In this document: positions 26,547 through 35,203 of the stretch, one piece after another
How positions within the stretch are numbered: the first letter of the stretch is position 1
Layout of the letters: each line of letters begins with the position of its first letter
Notes under the pieces: model-generated
The model's database searches: none
Seen by the model: the letters and a program-made list of their open reading frames with translations, nothing else
What the model was told of the DNA's origin: nothing
From: Sphingobacteriaceae bacterium
GTDB lineage: Bacteria; Bacteroidota; Bacteroidia; Sphingobacteriales; Sphingobacteriaceae
Reading direction: 5' to 3'
Assembly: GCA_947460875.1 (NCBI GenBank)
Contig: CANHGR010000005.1
Location: 124,001-188,000 of the forward strand
DNA length: 64,000 bases
Translations under genes and position numbers: made by a program

Positions 26547-26999
26547 TTACATAACTTGCCCTTTAAGGACAAGCTGGGTCGTTGTTGGGTAAGCGTTGGA
26601 CGTCAACGTAATAATTTTTGCCTGCATTCCTGTCTGACCGGCACTGTCATAAACCACATTGATTGCCCCCTCGGCTCCAGGAGGCACCGGAGAACGCGGG
26701 TATTCTGGAACTGTACAACCACATGTTGCTTGTGCGTTGGAAATAATCAAAGGCGTAGTTCCTGTATTTTTAAATTTAAACGAATATGATACTTTTTGCC
26801 CAGAAGTGATTTTTTTAAACTCGTAAGTTGAACTTTCAAAAGTCATGATCGGCGCTGATGTAGAATCTACCGTGGCAGCGACTTCAGTACTAGGGATACT
26901 TATCGCTTCGGTATTTGCTGCGTTTTCATCGACAGTACTCTTGTTATTGCATGCTAATAAAAGCAAAATCCCAGTAAGGGACATAAACATTTTTTTCAT
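26547..26999 (-). CDS. DUF1573 lipoprotein
   Basis: A 150-residue lipoprotein. Starting at ATG 26999 gives MKKMFMSLTGILLLLAC, an N-terminal signal ending in a lipobox; the frame is open a little upstream but that would place residues before the signal. The DUF1573 immunoglobulin-like domain follows: YEFKKITSGQKVSYSFKF, PLIISNAQATCGCTVPEYP and PPGAEGAINVVYDS. The CGCT motif is the domain hallmark. Two more DUF1573 proteins lie at 62188-63132. The role is unknown; the domain is presumed to be an envelope adhesion or chaperone-like module. Third gene back from coaE in the nusB operon. Confidence 0.88.
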   Translation of the reverse strand: MKKMFMSLTGILLLLACNNKSTVDENAANTEAISIPSTEVAATVDSTSAPIMTFESSTYEFKKITSGQKVSYSFKFKNTGTTPLIISNAQATCGCTVPEYPRSPVPPGAEGAINVVYDSAGQTGMQAKIITLTSNAYPTTTQLVLKGQVM

Positions 27000-27003
27000 A
27001 TAA

Positions 27004-27951
27004 TTATTCCAGTAATCCCCTCCCAAATTTATGAATCTTATCGGAAGATTTGAGGTCGGCTAAAATTTTATCTAAAATACCGTTTATAAACGAATTACTT
27101 TTTGGAGTACTGAATTCTTTTGATATCTCTAGATACTCATTTATGGAAACCTTTAATGGGATAGATGAGAAGTGTTCAAACTCCGTTATAGCCAATTTCA
27201 TGAGCAAAATGTCCATCATCGCAATACGCTCGGCATCCCAATTTTTGGTTTTTTGTGCAATTAACAGATGATAGGTCTCATCATTAGCAATTGCCTTATT
27301 TAGTAAATCAACAATAAACTCAATATCCTCCACTTCGTTTGGAAATAATTCAGCTAGTTTGTTTTCTTTGGGGTCATTGCTACTGAAATTCTTAAGAGTC
27401 TTCGCAATTAATGCTTGCAAGACCTCTTTATCAATAGGCCAATTGATGAATTTCTCTTCAAATACTTGTTCTATAACTGGCAGTTTGAGAATAATTTTCT
27501 TGAAGATGTATTTAATAATGTCTTTGTCTTTCTGAATGGAAGTATCTTTCTCGATGAGATAAGCATGGTATTCTTCTGATGCCTTTAATTGAGAAAATAT
27601 CGCTTTAACTATCTCAGGATCATAACTCCAAGAGATTTTATATTTCTTAATATTCTCGAGATATTCAGGATTTTTACGGAGAGCGAGGATAAATTTATTG
27701 GTCTGAAGTTTTAAATTAGCCCGAAGGTCATCCTCTTCCGGCAAATGCTTATTTGCTCTTTCGTCAGCATCGATGGAAGCGTAATCTGCTACTTCAGTAA
27801 ATAAAGAAAGTACTGAGATATACATTTCAAAAACCTCATCGACACTTTTTAAGAGACTTTTCTCAAAAACCTTTAGTGTTTTGTTTTCAGACTGATGAAA
27901 AGAATATAATGTTTGTAATACTTTAACCCTAAGGTGTCTGCGGTTTAACAT
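27004..27951 (-). CDS. nusB: Transcription antitermination factor NusB (long form)
   Basis: NusB binds boxA RNA with NusE to form the antitermination complex needed for rRNA transcription. Typical NusB is about 140 residues; this one has 315, with an added N-terminal and middle helical region, a form I recall as standard in Bacteroidota. The start MLNRRHLRVKVLQTLYSFHQ contains the RNA-binding arginine-rich helix, and the C-terminal KNWDAERIAMMDILLMKLAI plus VSINEYLEISKEFSTPKS is the core NusB domain. First gene of the operon that runs to the DUF5522 gene. Confidence 0.92.
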   Translation of the reverse strand: MLNRRHLRVKVLQTLYSFHQSENKTLKVFEKSLLKSVDEVFEMYISVLSLFTEVADYASIDADERANKHLPEEDDLRANLKLQTNKFILALRKNPEYLENIKKYKISWSYDPEIVKAIFSQLKASEEYHAYLIEKDTSIQKDKDIIKYIFKKIILKLPVIEQVFEEKFINWPIDKEVLQALIAKTLKNFSSNDPKENKLAELFPNEVEDIEFIVDLLNKAIANDETYHLLIAQKTKNWDAERIAMMDILLMKLAITEFEHFSSIPLKVSINEYLEISKEFSTPKSNSFINGILDKILADLKSSDKIHKFGRGLLE

Positions 27952-27997
27952 ATTTATAAGAACGATTTTGGTGTATCACACCGGTAATATTACTTTT

Positions 27998-29086
27998 TTA
28001 ATACGATGCTTTTATTTTTCTTATATCTGATATCCTTTTTTCAGCAATAAAATTTGCTGCTTCAATCGTTGGTATATTTTCAGTTTTAGATTTCTTTAAT
28101 ACTATTCGTGTAGCCTCGTAGATATTCTCAGCCAGCTGCATGGTGCGTTTCTTGCTGTACCCCGCAATTTCAGAATAGCAGTTGATTAGTCCACCTGCAT
28201 TAATGAGATAATCCGGCGCATATAATATCCCTTTTTCTAAGAGCATCTTTCCATGCAATGTTTCATCGGCCAGTTGATTATTTGCAGAACCTGCGATAAT
28301 AGAGCATTTCATTTTCTGAATCGTTTCTGAATTTACTGTAGCGCCCAATGCACAAGGAGAATAAATATCGAACTCTCGATCAAAAATATTGTTGTTAGAT
28401 ATTGCTTCTGCACCGTATTTTTTTGCAATTTGAATGACCCGATCTTCGTTAATGTCGCTAACATAAACTTTAGCATTCTCTTCACGAAGTAGATGCACTA
28501 AATTTTCACCTACCTGTCCGATTCCCTGCACAGCTACAGATTTTCCTGCAAGACTATCATTTCCGTACAGCTCTTTAACACAAGCCTTTATCCCAATAAA
28601 AACACCTTTGGCAGTGACAGGAGATGGATCGCCACTTCCACCCAATGATTCAGGAACTCCGGTAACATACTGGGTTTCCATTCGGATGTACTCCATGTCT
28701 TTCGGACTTGTTCCAACCTCTTCGGCAGTGATAAACGAGCCGTTAAGATTTTTTATAAAACGACCATAGCGACGCATTAGCGCTTCGTTTTTATTGATTC
28801 TGCTATCACCAATGATAACGCCCTTTCCTCCACCTAGGTTTAAACCGGTGATTGCTGCTTTATAGGTCATTGTTCTCGATAGTCGCAATACATCATTTAA
28901 CGCTTCCCGTTCAGATTTATAAGGCCACATTCTAGTCCCACCCAAAGCCGGTCCTAAGGTCGTATCATGAATTGCAATAATCGCTTTTAAACCGGTATCC
29001 TCGTCGCTGCAAAAAACAACTTTCTGGTGTCCAAGAATGCTGAGCTGACCAAAAACGGAATTTTCTTCAAATTTTATTGAGGACAT
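27998..29086 (-). CDS. Glu/Leu/Phe/Val dehydrogenase, probably leucine dehydrogenase type
   Basis: An NAD-dependent oxidative deaminase of 362 residues. GPALGGTRMWPY and the catalytic lysines in ALNDVLRLSRTMTYKAAI and GLNLGGGKGVIIGD are the family signature; the Rossmann domain begins at SVAVQGIGQVGENLVHLL. Length and the GGTRMWPY motif favour branched-chain (leucine/valine) dehydrogenase over glutamate dehydrogenase, which is longer. It would feed branched-chain 2-oxoacids to the fused E1 at 59646-62060, though the genes are not linked. A -7 box precedes it. Confidence 0.85.
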   Translation of the reverse strand: MSSIKFEENSVFGQLSILGHQKVVFCSDEDTGLKAIIAIHDTTLGPALGGTRMWPYKSEREALNDVLRLSRTMTYKAAITGLNLGGGKGVIIGDSRINKNEALMRRYGRFIKNLNGSFITAEEVGTSPKDMEYIRMETQYVTGVPESLGGSGDPSPVTAKGVFIGIKACVKELYGNDSLAGKSVAVQGIGQVGENLVHLLREENAKVYVSDINEDRVIQIAKKYGAEAISNNNIFDREFDIYSPCALGATVNSETIQKMKCSIIAGSANNQLADETLHGKMLLEKGILYAPDYLINAGGLINCYSEIAGYSKKRTMQLAENIYEATRIVLKKSKTENIPTIEAANFIAEKRISDIRKIKASY

Positions 29087-29111
29087 AGGCTGTGAGGGTG
29101 TACTGATCTGA

Positions 29112-29119
29112 CAAAAGTA
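29112..29119 (-). promoter_or_regulatory. -7 box upstream of the amino-acid dehydrogenase
   Basis: TACTTTTG on the minus strand matches TAnnTTTG and lies 25 bases before ATG 29086. Confidence 0.5.
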
Positions 29120-29190
29120 ACTAATTTTTCCAATTCAGGGCGGGTGAGACATTCTAGCAACGAACAATAAATCTTACCTTGCAATCGGTA

Positions 29191-30981
29191 ATGAAAGATC
29201 TCGCCTACCTCAATAAATTTTTCTACAAATACCGGAGAATGTTTATGCCGGGGATCCTTTTTGTAATTATTTCCAATGCCTTTGCTGTGTTGCCCGCTCT
29301 TGTGATTAGAATTGCGTTTGAGCTTGTTAATGAAAACATTAGCATCTACCAACTTTTCGACGGCTTTGAAAGACAAAAGCTGATCTACGATCTATTCGGA
29401 TACAGTCTCTTATTATTTGGAATTTCTGTCCTGGTACTGGCTCTGGTACGTGGACTATTTCTTTTTTTTATGCGGCAGACAATCATATTGATGTCGCGGC
29501 ATATCGAATACGACCTCAAGAATGAAATCTACCAGCATTATCAACAGCTATCAATGGCATTCTACCGCAAGAACAATACCGGCGATTTAATGACCCGTGT
29601 GACGGAAGATGTAAGCAGAGTGAGAATGTACTTGGGCCCTGCAATCATGTATACCATCAATACTGCAATATTATTTGTGTTGATTATTTACTCAATGCTT
29701 ACAGTAAATATAAAGCTCACTGTCTACTGTCTCTTACCGCTTCCGTTGATGGCTGTTCTAATCTACTATGTAACAACCATTATCAATCATCGAAGTGAGC
29801 GAATCCAACAACAATTGTCGGTTCTATCCAGCTTTGTTCAAGAAACATTTTCGGGTATAAGAATAATAAAATCGTATGTAAGAGAAGAAGATATCCGTGC
29901 GAAATTTGCCGAAGAAAGCAATCGTTACAAACAGAAATCTATGGCATTAGCAGGCGTGCAAGCATTGTTTTTTCCGATAATGCTATTGCTTGTCGGACTG
30001 AGTACGATTGCAACTGTTTATGTGGGAGGCCAGGAAGTAATCAGCGGAACTATTACTTCCGGCAATATTGCGGAGTTTATAATTTATGTTAACCAGCTTA
30101 CTTTTCCAGTAATGTCATTGGGCTGGGTAACTTCGCTCATTCAGCGAGCTGCGGCATCTCAAAAACGCATAAACGAATTCTTAGATACAAAACCTGAAAT
30201 AATTTCAGGATCGGCATCCACACAACACTTAAAGGGAGAGATTGAATTTAAGAATGTTAGTTTTACATATCCCGAAAAGAACACAAAGGCAATAGACAAC
30301 ATTTCGTTTAACGCAAAACCGGGAGAAATGATCGCAATCATAGGCAAAACCGGATCAGGAAAATCTACGATCGCTAATTTGCTGCTTCGTATGTACGATC
30401 CAAGCGACGGAACAATCCTAATCGATGGAAAAGAAATTAATCAAGTAAACCTCCACGATTATCGGAATACTATTGGAATAGTCCCACAGGACGTCTTTCT
30501 TTTTTCTGATACCATCCACAAAAATATTGCATTCGGAATTAGCTCGGCCACGTCTGAGAAAACAGCAGCTGCTGCAAGGGAAGCCGCTGTTTACGATAAT
30601 ATCATGGAGTTCGAAAAAGGTTTTGAAACCCTTATTGGAGAACGTGGAGTTATGTTATCCGGCGGTCAGAAGCAAAGAATATCCATCGCCCGAGCGCTAA
30701 TCAAAGACCCTCAAATTTTGATTTTCGATGATTGCCTGTCTGCGGTAGACACCCATACAGAGGAAGAAATATTAAAAAACCTCGGAAAAAAAATGCAGCA
30801 AAAAACAAGCATTATTATCGCCCACCGAGTTACGACAATTAAAAATGCTGATATGATACTTGTTTTAGAAAACGGGAAAATTGCAGAAAAAGGTGACCAC
30901 GACACATTGATGGCATTACGTGGAAACTATTTTGAGCTTTATGAAAGGCAGTTATTAGACGAACAAGAAATGGAAGAATAA
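29191..30981 (+). CDS. ABC exporter, fused permease and ATPase
   Basis: A half-transporter of 596 residues in the MsbA/multidrug exporter class. The N-terminal half has six membrane helices (about 15-300) with the coupling-helix segment SVLSSFVQETFSGIRIIKSY. The nucleotide-binding domain has Walker A IGKTGSGKST, Q-loop IVPQDVFLFSD, signature LSGGQKQRISIARAL, Walker B ILIFDDCLSAVDTHTE and the H-loop IIAHRVTT. A TTG at 29179 is in frame, but ATG 29191 (MKDLAYLNKFF) is the better start. Substrate unknown; lipids or drugs are usual for the class. Confidence 0.93.
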   Translation: MKDLAYLNKFFYKYRRMFMPGILFVIISNAFAVLPALVIRIAFELVNENISIYQLFDGFERQKLIYDLFGYSLLLFGISVLVLALVRGLFLFFMRQTIILMSRHIEYDLKNEIYQHYQQLSMAFYRKNNTGDLMTRVTEDVSRVRMYLGPAIMYTINTAILFVLIIYSMLTVNIKLTVYCLLPLPLMAVLIYYVTTIINHRSERIQQQLSVLSSFVQETFSGIRIIKSYVREEDIRAKFAEESNRYKQKSMALAGVQALFFPIMLLLVGLSTIATVYVGGQEVISGTITSGNIAEFIIYVNQLTFPVMSLGWVTSLIQRAAASQKRINEFLDTKPEIISGSASTQHLKGEIEFKNVSFTYPEKNTKAIDNISFNAKPGEMIAIIGKTGSGKSTIANLLLRMYDPSDGTILIDGKEINQVNLHDYRNTIGIVPQDVFLFSDTIHKNIAFGISSATSEKTAAAAREAAVYDNIMEFEKGFETLIGERGVMLSGGQKQRISIARALIKDPQILIFDDCLSAVDTHTEEEILKNLGKKMQQKTSIIIAHRVTTIKNADMILVLENGKIAEKGDHDTLMALRGNYFELYERQLLDEQEMEE

Positions 30982-31065
30982 GTGTTATTTACGGTAAATT
31001 TTGTATTTTGAAGTTTAACTATTATTACTTTATATTTACTGGTACCAAACATAATTTAAACTGAA

Positions 31066-31395
31066 ATGGGAGATTTTGAAAACAAAGAAAGAGATGAGGT
31101 TTTTTCAAAAAAAGTAAGGGCAGGTAAGCGTACATACTTTTTTGATGTAAAATCAACACGTTCTAATGATTATTACGTCACCGTTACTGAAAGCAAAAAA
31201 CGTCTAGAAGACGGGGTATTTGTAAAACACAAAATCTTCTTATACAAAGAGGATTTTGAAAAATTTAGTGAGGGTTTGAAGGATGTTGTTGACTATATAA
31301 AAGCAAATCAGGAAGTCGTTGAAAAGCGTTATGAGTTTAACGAAAATCATCCTGAAACTGCAAAAACTTCAGATGATTTTTCTTTCGATATCTAA
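31066..31395 (+). CDS. PUR-like DUF3276 nucleic-acid-binding protein
   Basis: A 109-residue protein of the DUF3276/PUR-alpha-like family found in Bacteroidota and spirochaetes. FSKKVRAGKRTYFFDVKST followed by YYVTVTESKK is the PUR-repeat core that binds single-stranded DNA or RNA; KHKIFLYKEDFEKFSEGL completes the fold, with a disordered acidic tail. Borrelia BpuR, the studied relative, represses translation by binding mRNA. The target here is unknown. A strong terminator follows, so it is monocistronic. Confidence 0.9.
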   Translation: MGDFENKERDEVFSKKVRAGKRTYFFDVKSTRSNDYYVTVTESKKRLEDGVFVKHKIFLYKEDFEKFSEGLKDVVDYIKANQEVVEKRYEFNENHPETAKTSDDFSFDI

Positions 31396-31417
31396 GTTTT
31401 AATTTATCCAAAAAAAT

Positions 31418-31448
31418 TACAACCATCCACTTAAGGATGGTTTTTTTT
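31418..31448 (+). terminator. Rho-independent terminator after the PUR gene
   Basis: AACCATCC, loop ACTTAA and GGATGGTT form a perfect 8-bp stem (31421-31442) running into a T tract. Confidence 0.9.
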
Positions 31449-31496
31449 ATGCCTCAAAATTACCGATCCAGACGGAGGTCGCTCGTCGTATTAATT

Positions 31497-31556
31497 ATTA
31501 TCTTTGCGCGCTGAAAGGCAAGGTGAAAGGCGTAAAGCGTAAGACGTCAAGCTAAA
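31497..31556. repeat. GC-rich degenerate short-unit repeat before ychF
   Basis: GCGCGCTGAAAGGCAAGG followed by GTGAAAGGCGTAAAGCGTAAG shows repeated GGCGT/AAGGCG/AAGCG units in an otherwise AT-rich spacer. It resembles the elements at 8790-8842 and 59587-59645. No reading frame or terminator role is evident. Confidence 0.45.
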
Positions 31557-31594
31557 TTGAAAATCAAGTTTTAATATTTACTACAATATAATAA

Positions 31595-32695
31595 ATGGCA
31601 TTACAATGTGGAATTGTTGGTTTACCCAACGTAGGAAAATCTACACTATTCAATTGTTTATCAAACGCAAAAGCACAGGCTGCGAATTTCCCTTTCTGTA
31701 CAATTGAACCTAATGTGGGAGTGATAACTGTTCCCGACGATCGTATTACTAAACTCGCTGAGTTGGTGGTGCCTAATAGGATTGTTCCAAACACTATCGA
31801 AATTGTAGACATAGCAGGATTAGTAAAAGGCGCAAGCAAAGGCGAAGGACTTGGCAACCAATTTCTTGGAAATATTAGAGCAACAAATGCTATTATACAT
31901 GTTCTTCGCTGCTTTGACGACGGAAATGTAGTCCATGTCGATGGTTCCGTTGACCCGATTAGGGATAAAGAGATTATAGACACTGAATTACAACTAAAGG
32001 ATCTAGACACAATTACAAAGCGTATCCAAAAAGTTGAAAAAATGGCTAAGACTGGTAACGACAAAGACGCCAAGAAAACCTATGAGGTATGTACAATTGT
32101 TAAAAATCACCTCGAGGAGGGTAAATCAGCAAGATCTGCCTCTCTTTCTGAAGAAGACCGTGAGTTTATAGCTGATTTGTGTCTTCTCACTGAAAAACCA
32201 GTGATGTATATATGTAATGTCGATGAGGGATCTGTTGTTAATGGAAATCATTATGTAGATAAGGTGAAAGACGCTGTAAAAAAAGAGAATGCTGAAGTTT
32301 TAATTATTTCGGCTAAAATAGAATCGGAAATTGCTGAACTTGAAAGTTATGAAGAACGACAAATGTTCTTAGATGATCTTGGATTAACTGAATCCGGTGT
32401 AAGCCGTTTGATACGTTCGGCTTATGCGCTTCTAAACTTAGCTACCTATTTTACTGCGGGCGTTCAAGAAGTGCGCGCCTGGACCATCACCAAAGGATTT
32501 ACTGCACCACAAGCTGCGGGCGTCATCCATACCGACTTTGAAAAGGGATTTATCCGTGCTGAGGTCATCAAATATGAAGATTTTGTTAAACTAGGCACTG
32601 AAGCCGCTTGCAAAGAAGCAGGGAAACTAAGTATCGAGGGCAAGACTTATATCGTGGAAGATGGCGACATCATGCACTTTAGATTTAATGTATAA
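31595..32695 (+). CDS. ychF: Redox-regulated ATPase YchF (Obg-like)
   Basis: YchF is a universally conserved Obg-family P-loop protein that prefers ATP and associates with ribosomes; it is linked to oxidative stress. The 366-residue product has G1 GLPNVGKSTLFNCLS, G3 DIAGLVKGASKGEGLGNQFL, the NVDE segment in place of a GTP-specific NKxD, a coiled-coil insert (about 130-190) and the C-terminal TGS domain with the VRAWTITKGFTAPQAAGVIH signature. Length is normal. Confidence 0.97.
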   Translation: MALQCGIVGLPNVGKSTLFNCLSNAKAQAANFPFCTIEPNVGVITVPDDRITKLAELVVPNRIVPNTIEIVDIAGLVKGASKGEGLGNQFLGNIRATNAIIHVLRCFDDGNVVHVDGSVDPIRDKEIIDTELQLKDLDTITKRIQKVEKMAKTGNDKDAKKTYEVCTIVKNHLEEGKSARSASLSEEDREFIADLCLLTEKPVMYICNVDEGSVVNGNHYVDKVKDAVKKENAEVLIISAKIESEIAELESYEERQMFLDDLGLTESGVSRLIRSAYALLNLATYFTAGVQEVRAWTITKGFTAPQAAGVIHTDFEKGFIRAEVIKYEDFVKLGTEAACKEAGKLSIEGKTYIVEDGDIMHFRFNV

Positions 32696-32718
32696 ATCCT
32701 GCTTAAAAACCGAAATAC

Positions 32719-32726
32719 TATATTTG
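32719..32726 (+). promoter_or_regulatory. -7 box of tRNA-Arg
   Basis: TATATTTG matches TAnnTTTG and lies 6 bases before the first base of the tRNA, so transcription would start at or next to the mature 5' end. Confidence 0.65.
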
Positions 32727-32732
32727 TATAAT

Positions 32733-32804
32733 GCTTCCGTAGTTCAATGGATAGAATGTCAGATTCCGGTTCTGATGATGGGGGTTCGAATCCCTTCGGG
32801 AGCA
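32733..32804 (+). tRNA. tRNA-Arg (anticodon CCG)
   Basis: A complete cloverleaf can be folded by hand. The acceptor stem GCTTCCG pairs with CGGGAGC (one G-T), the D arm is GTTCAATGGATAGAAT, the anticodon stem is TCAGA/TCTGA around loop TTCCGGT with anticodon CCG, and the T loop is TTCGAAT. Discriminator A at 32804; CCA is not encoded. It reads CGG arginine codons. Confidence 0.95.
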
Positions 32805-32810
32805 CAAAAC

Positions 32811-32927
32811 ATGTCTTTACAGCGTAACAAGGTAGCAGGTCAAGATTTTATCTATAGTCTGTTCGAAATTCAGGGAAATTGCTCGCTACGCAAAAAGACA
32901 AAAAGCTTTATCCCTGACGAAGACTAG
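32811..32927 (+). CDS. Possible 38-residue protein after tRNA-Arg
   Basis: An ATG six bases after the tRNA opens a frame reading MSLQRNKVAGQDFIYSLFEI, then a lysine-rich and acidic end and TAG. It overlaps the end of the opposing gene by 20 bases. There is no recognised domain and no independent promoter, and it may be chance; the reasonable amino acid composition is the only support. Confidence 0.25.
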   Translation: MSLQRNKVAGQDFIYSLFEIQGNCSLRKKTKSFIPDED

Positions 32928-33144
32928 ATACCAACTTCTCTAAGTCATCATCCGTAACTCGATCGGGTTGGTAGACTAATTTGTAAATAAAATTCCGGTG
33001 TAAAAACAAACTACCACTGAGGGTTTTAAGAGTGATGCCCCTGCTAGTACTAACATAGCCGCAATACCGCCCAATTCTTTTATCAAAAACCGATAATCTT
33101 TTTGGAAGCTGACTTAGAGACTCGTCAAATTTAATTTGTTCCAT
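32908..33144 (-). CDS. Small hypothetical protein
   Basis: A 78-residue frame: MEQIKFDESLSQLPKRLSVF, a basic middle (RIGRYCGYVSTSRGITLKTL) and LVYQPDRVTDDDLEKLVSSL at the end. Composition is like a real soluble protein with a helical C-terminus, but I do not recognise the family. It stands alone between tRNA-Arg and the acyltransferase gene, on the opposite strand to both. Confidence 0.5.
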   Translation of the reverse strand: MEQIKFDESLSQLPKRLSVFDKRIGRYCGYVSTSRGITLKTLSGSLFLHRNFIYKLVYQPDRVTDDDLEKLVSSLRQG

Positions 33145-33436
33145 ATACTAATGTTAGAGCTGTAAAGTTATCCACACGCTACACTTTTCAAACAGCTGAG
33201 GAGAAACTTAACAATAAATTCATATTGTATTGATTTGAAATTAACATTAAGACGGAAATCCTCCCATTTTGCACTATTTTCTTTAAACTGGGCATTAAAT
33301 CGCGATAAGCTAATCGTTGATCATAATCCTAAAGACATTAACATAGTATTATAAAACTGTAAACTAATAGCTTTTAGCCTCCTTTTAGTTATGGAATAAT
33401 GAAATTTACATAATACATCTAGTTCATTATCATCTT
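33145..33436. other. Intergenic region before the bifunctional acyltransferase
   Basis: About 290 AT-rich bases with no reading frame, no T-tract hairpin and no exact TAnnTTTG box on the plus strand. It should contain divergent promoters for the small hypothetical gene and the acyltransferase. Confidence 0.4.
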
Positions 33437-35191
33437 ATGAAGCTTATTACTCATAACGAATTTTCAGAAGCCTTAAACCTTGGCAAATTTCACCTCACGG
33501 GTCTGACAGATCTTCTGATGGAATTAATGAAAATCAACGAGCTAAATAAAGCATATGATGAGGCCAAAATTTTAAAAGGCGCTGAATTTGCAGAAAAGGC
33601 TCTTGAATTATTGGGCATAAAAATTGAACTTTCAGATGAAGACCTGAAAAATATCCCGAAAACCGGTTCATTTATTGCAATTGCAAATCATCCTTATGGA
33701 GGTATTGAAGGCTTAATTTTATTAAAAATTCTTTGCGCAATACGAACTGACTGTAAGATTATGGGAAATTTTCTGCTAAAGAAGATTCCTTCGGTAAGTG
33801 ATACTCTTGTAGCGGTAAATCCGTTCGAAAATATAAAAAACTCTTCAAGCATAAGCGGCATAAGAACAACACTGAATTTATTGAATGCAGGATCGCCTAT
33901 AGCGATTTTCCCAGCTGGAGAAGTCTCAACCTACCAATTTGCCCAACATCAAATAACAGATAAAAAATGGCATCCGGTCGTAGAAAAACTAGTCATAAAA
34001 GCTGCTGTTCCGGTACTACCGATTTATTTCCATGGCAACAACGGAATGCTTTTTAACCTGTTAAACTTTGTTCATCCTGCGCTAAGAACTGCAAAATTAC
34101 CTTCAGAACTCTTCAATAAAAATGGCCTGACGATTAAAGTAAGAATTGGCAAGCCAATTAGCACTGATGAAATACAGCTGCACAAAAAATATCCTGGTAA
34201 GCTCAGCGGATATGTAAGAGCAAGAACATATGCGCTCGGCGCCGGACTTGAAAATGAACGGAAATTATTTCACAATAAATACCTTTTCAAGATTAAGAAG
34301 AAGCCTCGTGAAATTGCGGATGAAATCCCTCATTCAATATTAGAACTAGAAATCGATGCCCTAAGAAAAATAAGCAATAGCTGGGCAGAGCGGAATTATG
34401 AGTTATTTATTAGTGCCGCGCCACTTATTCCAAACATTCTGAAAGAGATAGGCAGACTGCGCGAAAAAACATTCAGGGAAGTAGGCGAAGGGACAAATAA
34501 AGCCAGCGACCTCGATCGGTACGATATACATTATTTACATCTATTTATTTGGGATAAAAACGCCAAACTAATTGTTGGGGCGTATCGAATAGGATGCGGC
34601 GATGCTATTTACAGCAGCATTGGCAAAAAAGGATTCTATACTGCCGAACTTTTTAAAATTAAATCGGGCTTAAAACCAATATTGACAAATAGCTTAGAAC
34701 TTGGCCGATCATGGGTACGGAAAGAATATCAACAAAAGCCACTCCCCTTGTTCCTGCTTTGGAAAGGCATTAGAAAGTTTGCATCAGAGAACCCACAATA
34801 TCGTTACCTCATCGGGCCGGTTAGTATAAGTGACAGCTTTTCAAAATTCTCTAAATCTCTGATGGTAGATTATATCTATAAGAATCATTTCGACTATGAT
34901 CTTGCAGCATTTGTAAAACCTCGCAACAAATTCAAATTAGATTTTCAAAAAATCGATCACAAGATCTTATTGAAGGATAAGGATTCTCTAAAAAGTCTGG
35001 ATTCTATAATCTTTGAAGTAGAAAATAATAGAATGAAAATTCCCGTGATGTTACGGCAGTATATCGCGTTAAACGCTAAGATTATTTGTTTCAATATTGA
35101 CCCCAAATTTTCGGACAGCCTTGATGGTTTTTTGGTACTCGATCTACAGAAATTGCCTTCGGAAATGATGGATAAGTTAGGACGGAATTAA
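33437..35191 (+). CDS. Bifunctional acyltransferase, OlsF-like (PlsC plus GNAT-like domains)
   Basis: A 584-residue two-domain protein. The N-terminal half is a PlsC-like acyltransferase: IANHPYGGIEGL is the HxxxxxE-type catalytic motif, with IFPAGEVSTYQFA and VPVLPIYFHGNNG further on. The C-terminal half (about 320-580) resembles the hemolysin/OlsB-like N-acyltransferase fold: LREKTFREVGEG, YDIHYLHLFIWD, IVGAYRIG and ELGRSWVRKEYQQKPLPLFLLWKG. This arrangement matches OlsF, which adds both acyl chains to ornithine to make ornithine lipids; related enzymes make glycine lipids in Bacteroides. The amino acid acceptor cannot be read from sequence. No partner gene is adjacent. Confidence 0.82.
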   Translation: MKLITHNEFSEALNLGKFHLTGLTDLLMELMKINELNKAYDEAKILKGAEFAEKALELLGIKIELSDEDLKNIPKTGSFIAIANHPYGGIEGLILLKILCAIRTDCKIMGNFLLKKIPSVSDTLVAVNPFENIKNSSSISGIRTTLNLLNAGSPIAIFPAGEVSTYQFAQHQITDKKWHPVVEKLVIKAAVPVLPIYFHGNNGMLFNLLNFVHPALRTAKLPSELFNKNGLTIKVRIGKPISTDEIQLHKKYPGKLSGYVRARTYALGAGLENERKLFHNKYLFKIKKKPREIADEIPHSILELEIDALRKISNSWAERNYELFISAAPLIPNILKEIGRLREKTFREVGEGTNKASDLDRYDIHYLHLFIWDKNAKLIVGAYRIGCGDAIYSSIGKKGFYTAELFKIKSGLKPILTNSLELGRSWVRKEYQQKPLPLFLLWKGIRKFASENPQYRYLIGPVSISDSFSKFSKSLMVDYIYKNHFDYDLAAFVKPRNKFKLDFQKIDHKILLKDKDSLKSLDSIIFEVENNRMKIPVMLRQYIALNAKIICFNIDPKFSDSLDGFLVLDLQKLPSEMMDKLGRN

Positions 35192-35203
35192 AAAAATCAA
35201 TCC

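Noticed and set aside
29074-29376. 100-codon frame antisense to the ABC exporter start
   Set aside because: Overlaps the exporter coding region and the dehydrogenase start; no domain, and the sense gene explains the sequence.
32811-32927. tRNA-Arg as an integration site with a cargo gene
   Set aside because: No integrase, no repeat of the tRNA 3' end and no mobile genes nearby; the 38-codon frame is listed only as a weak candidate.
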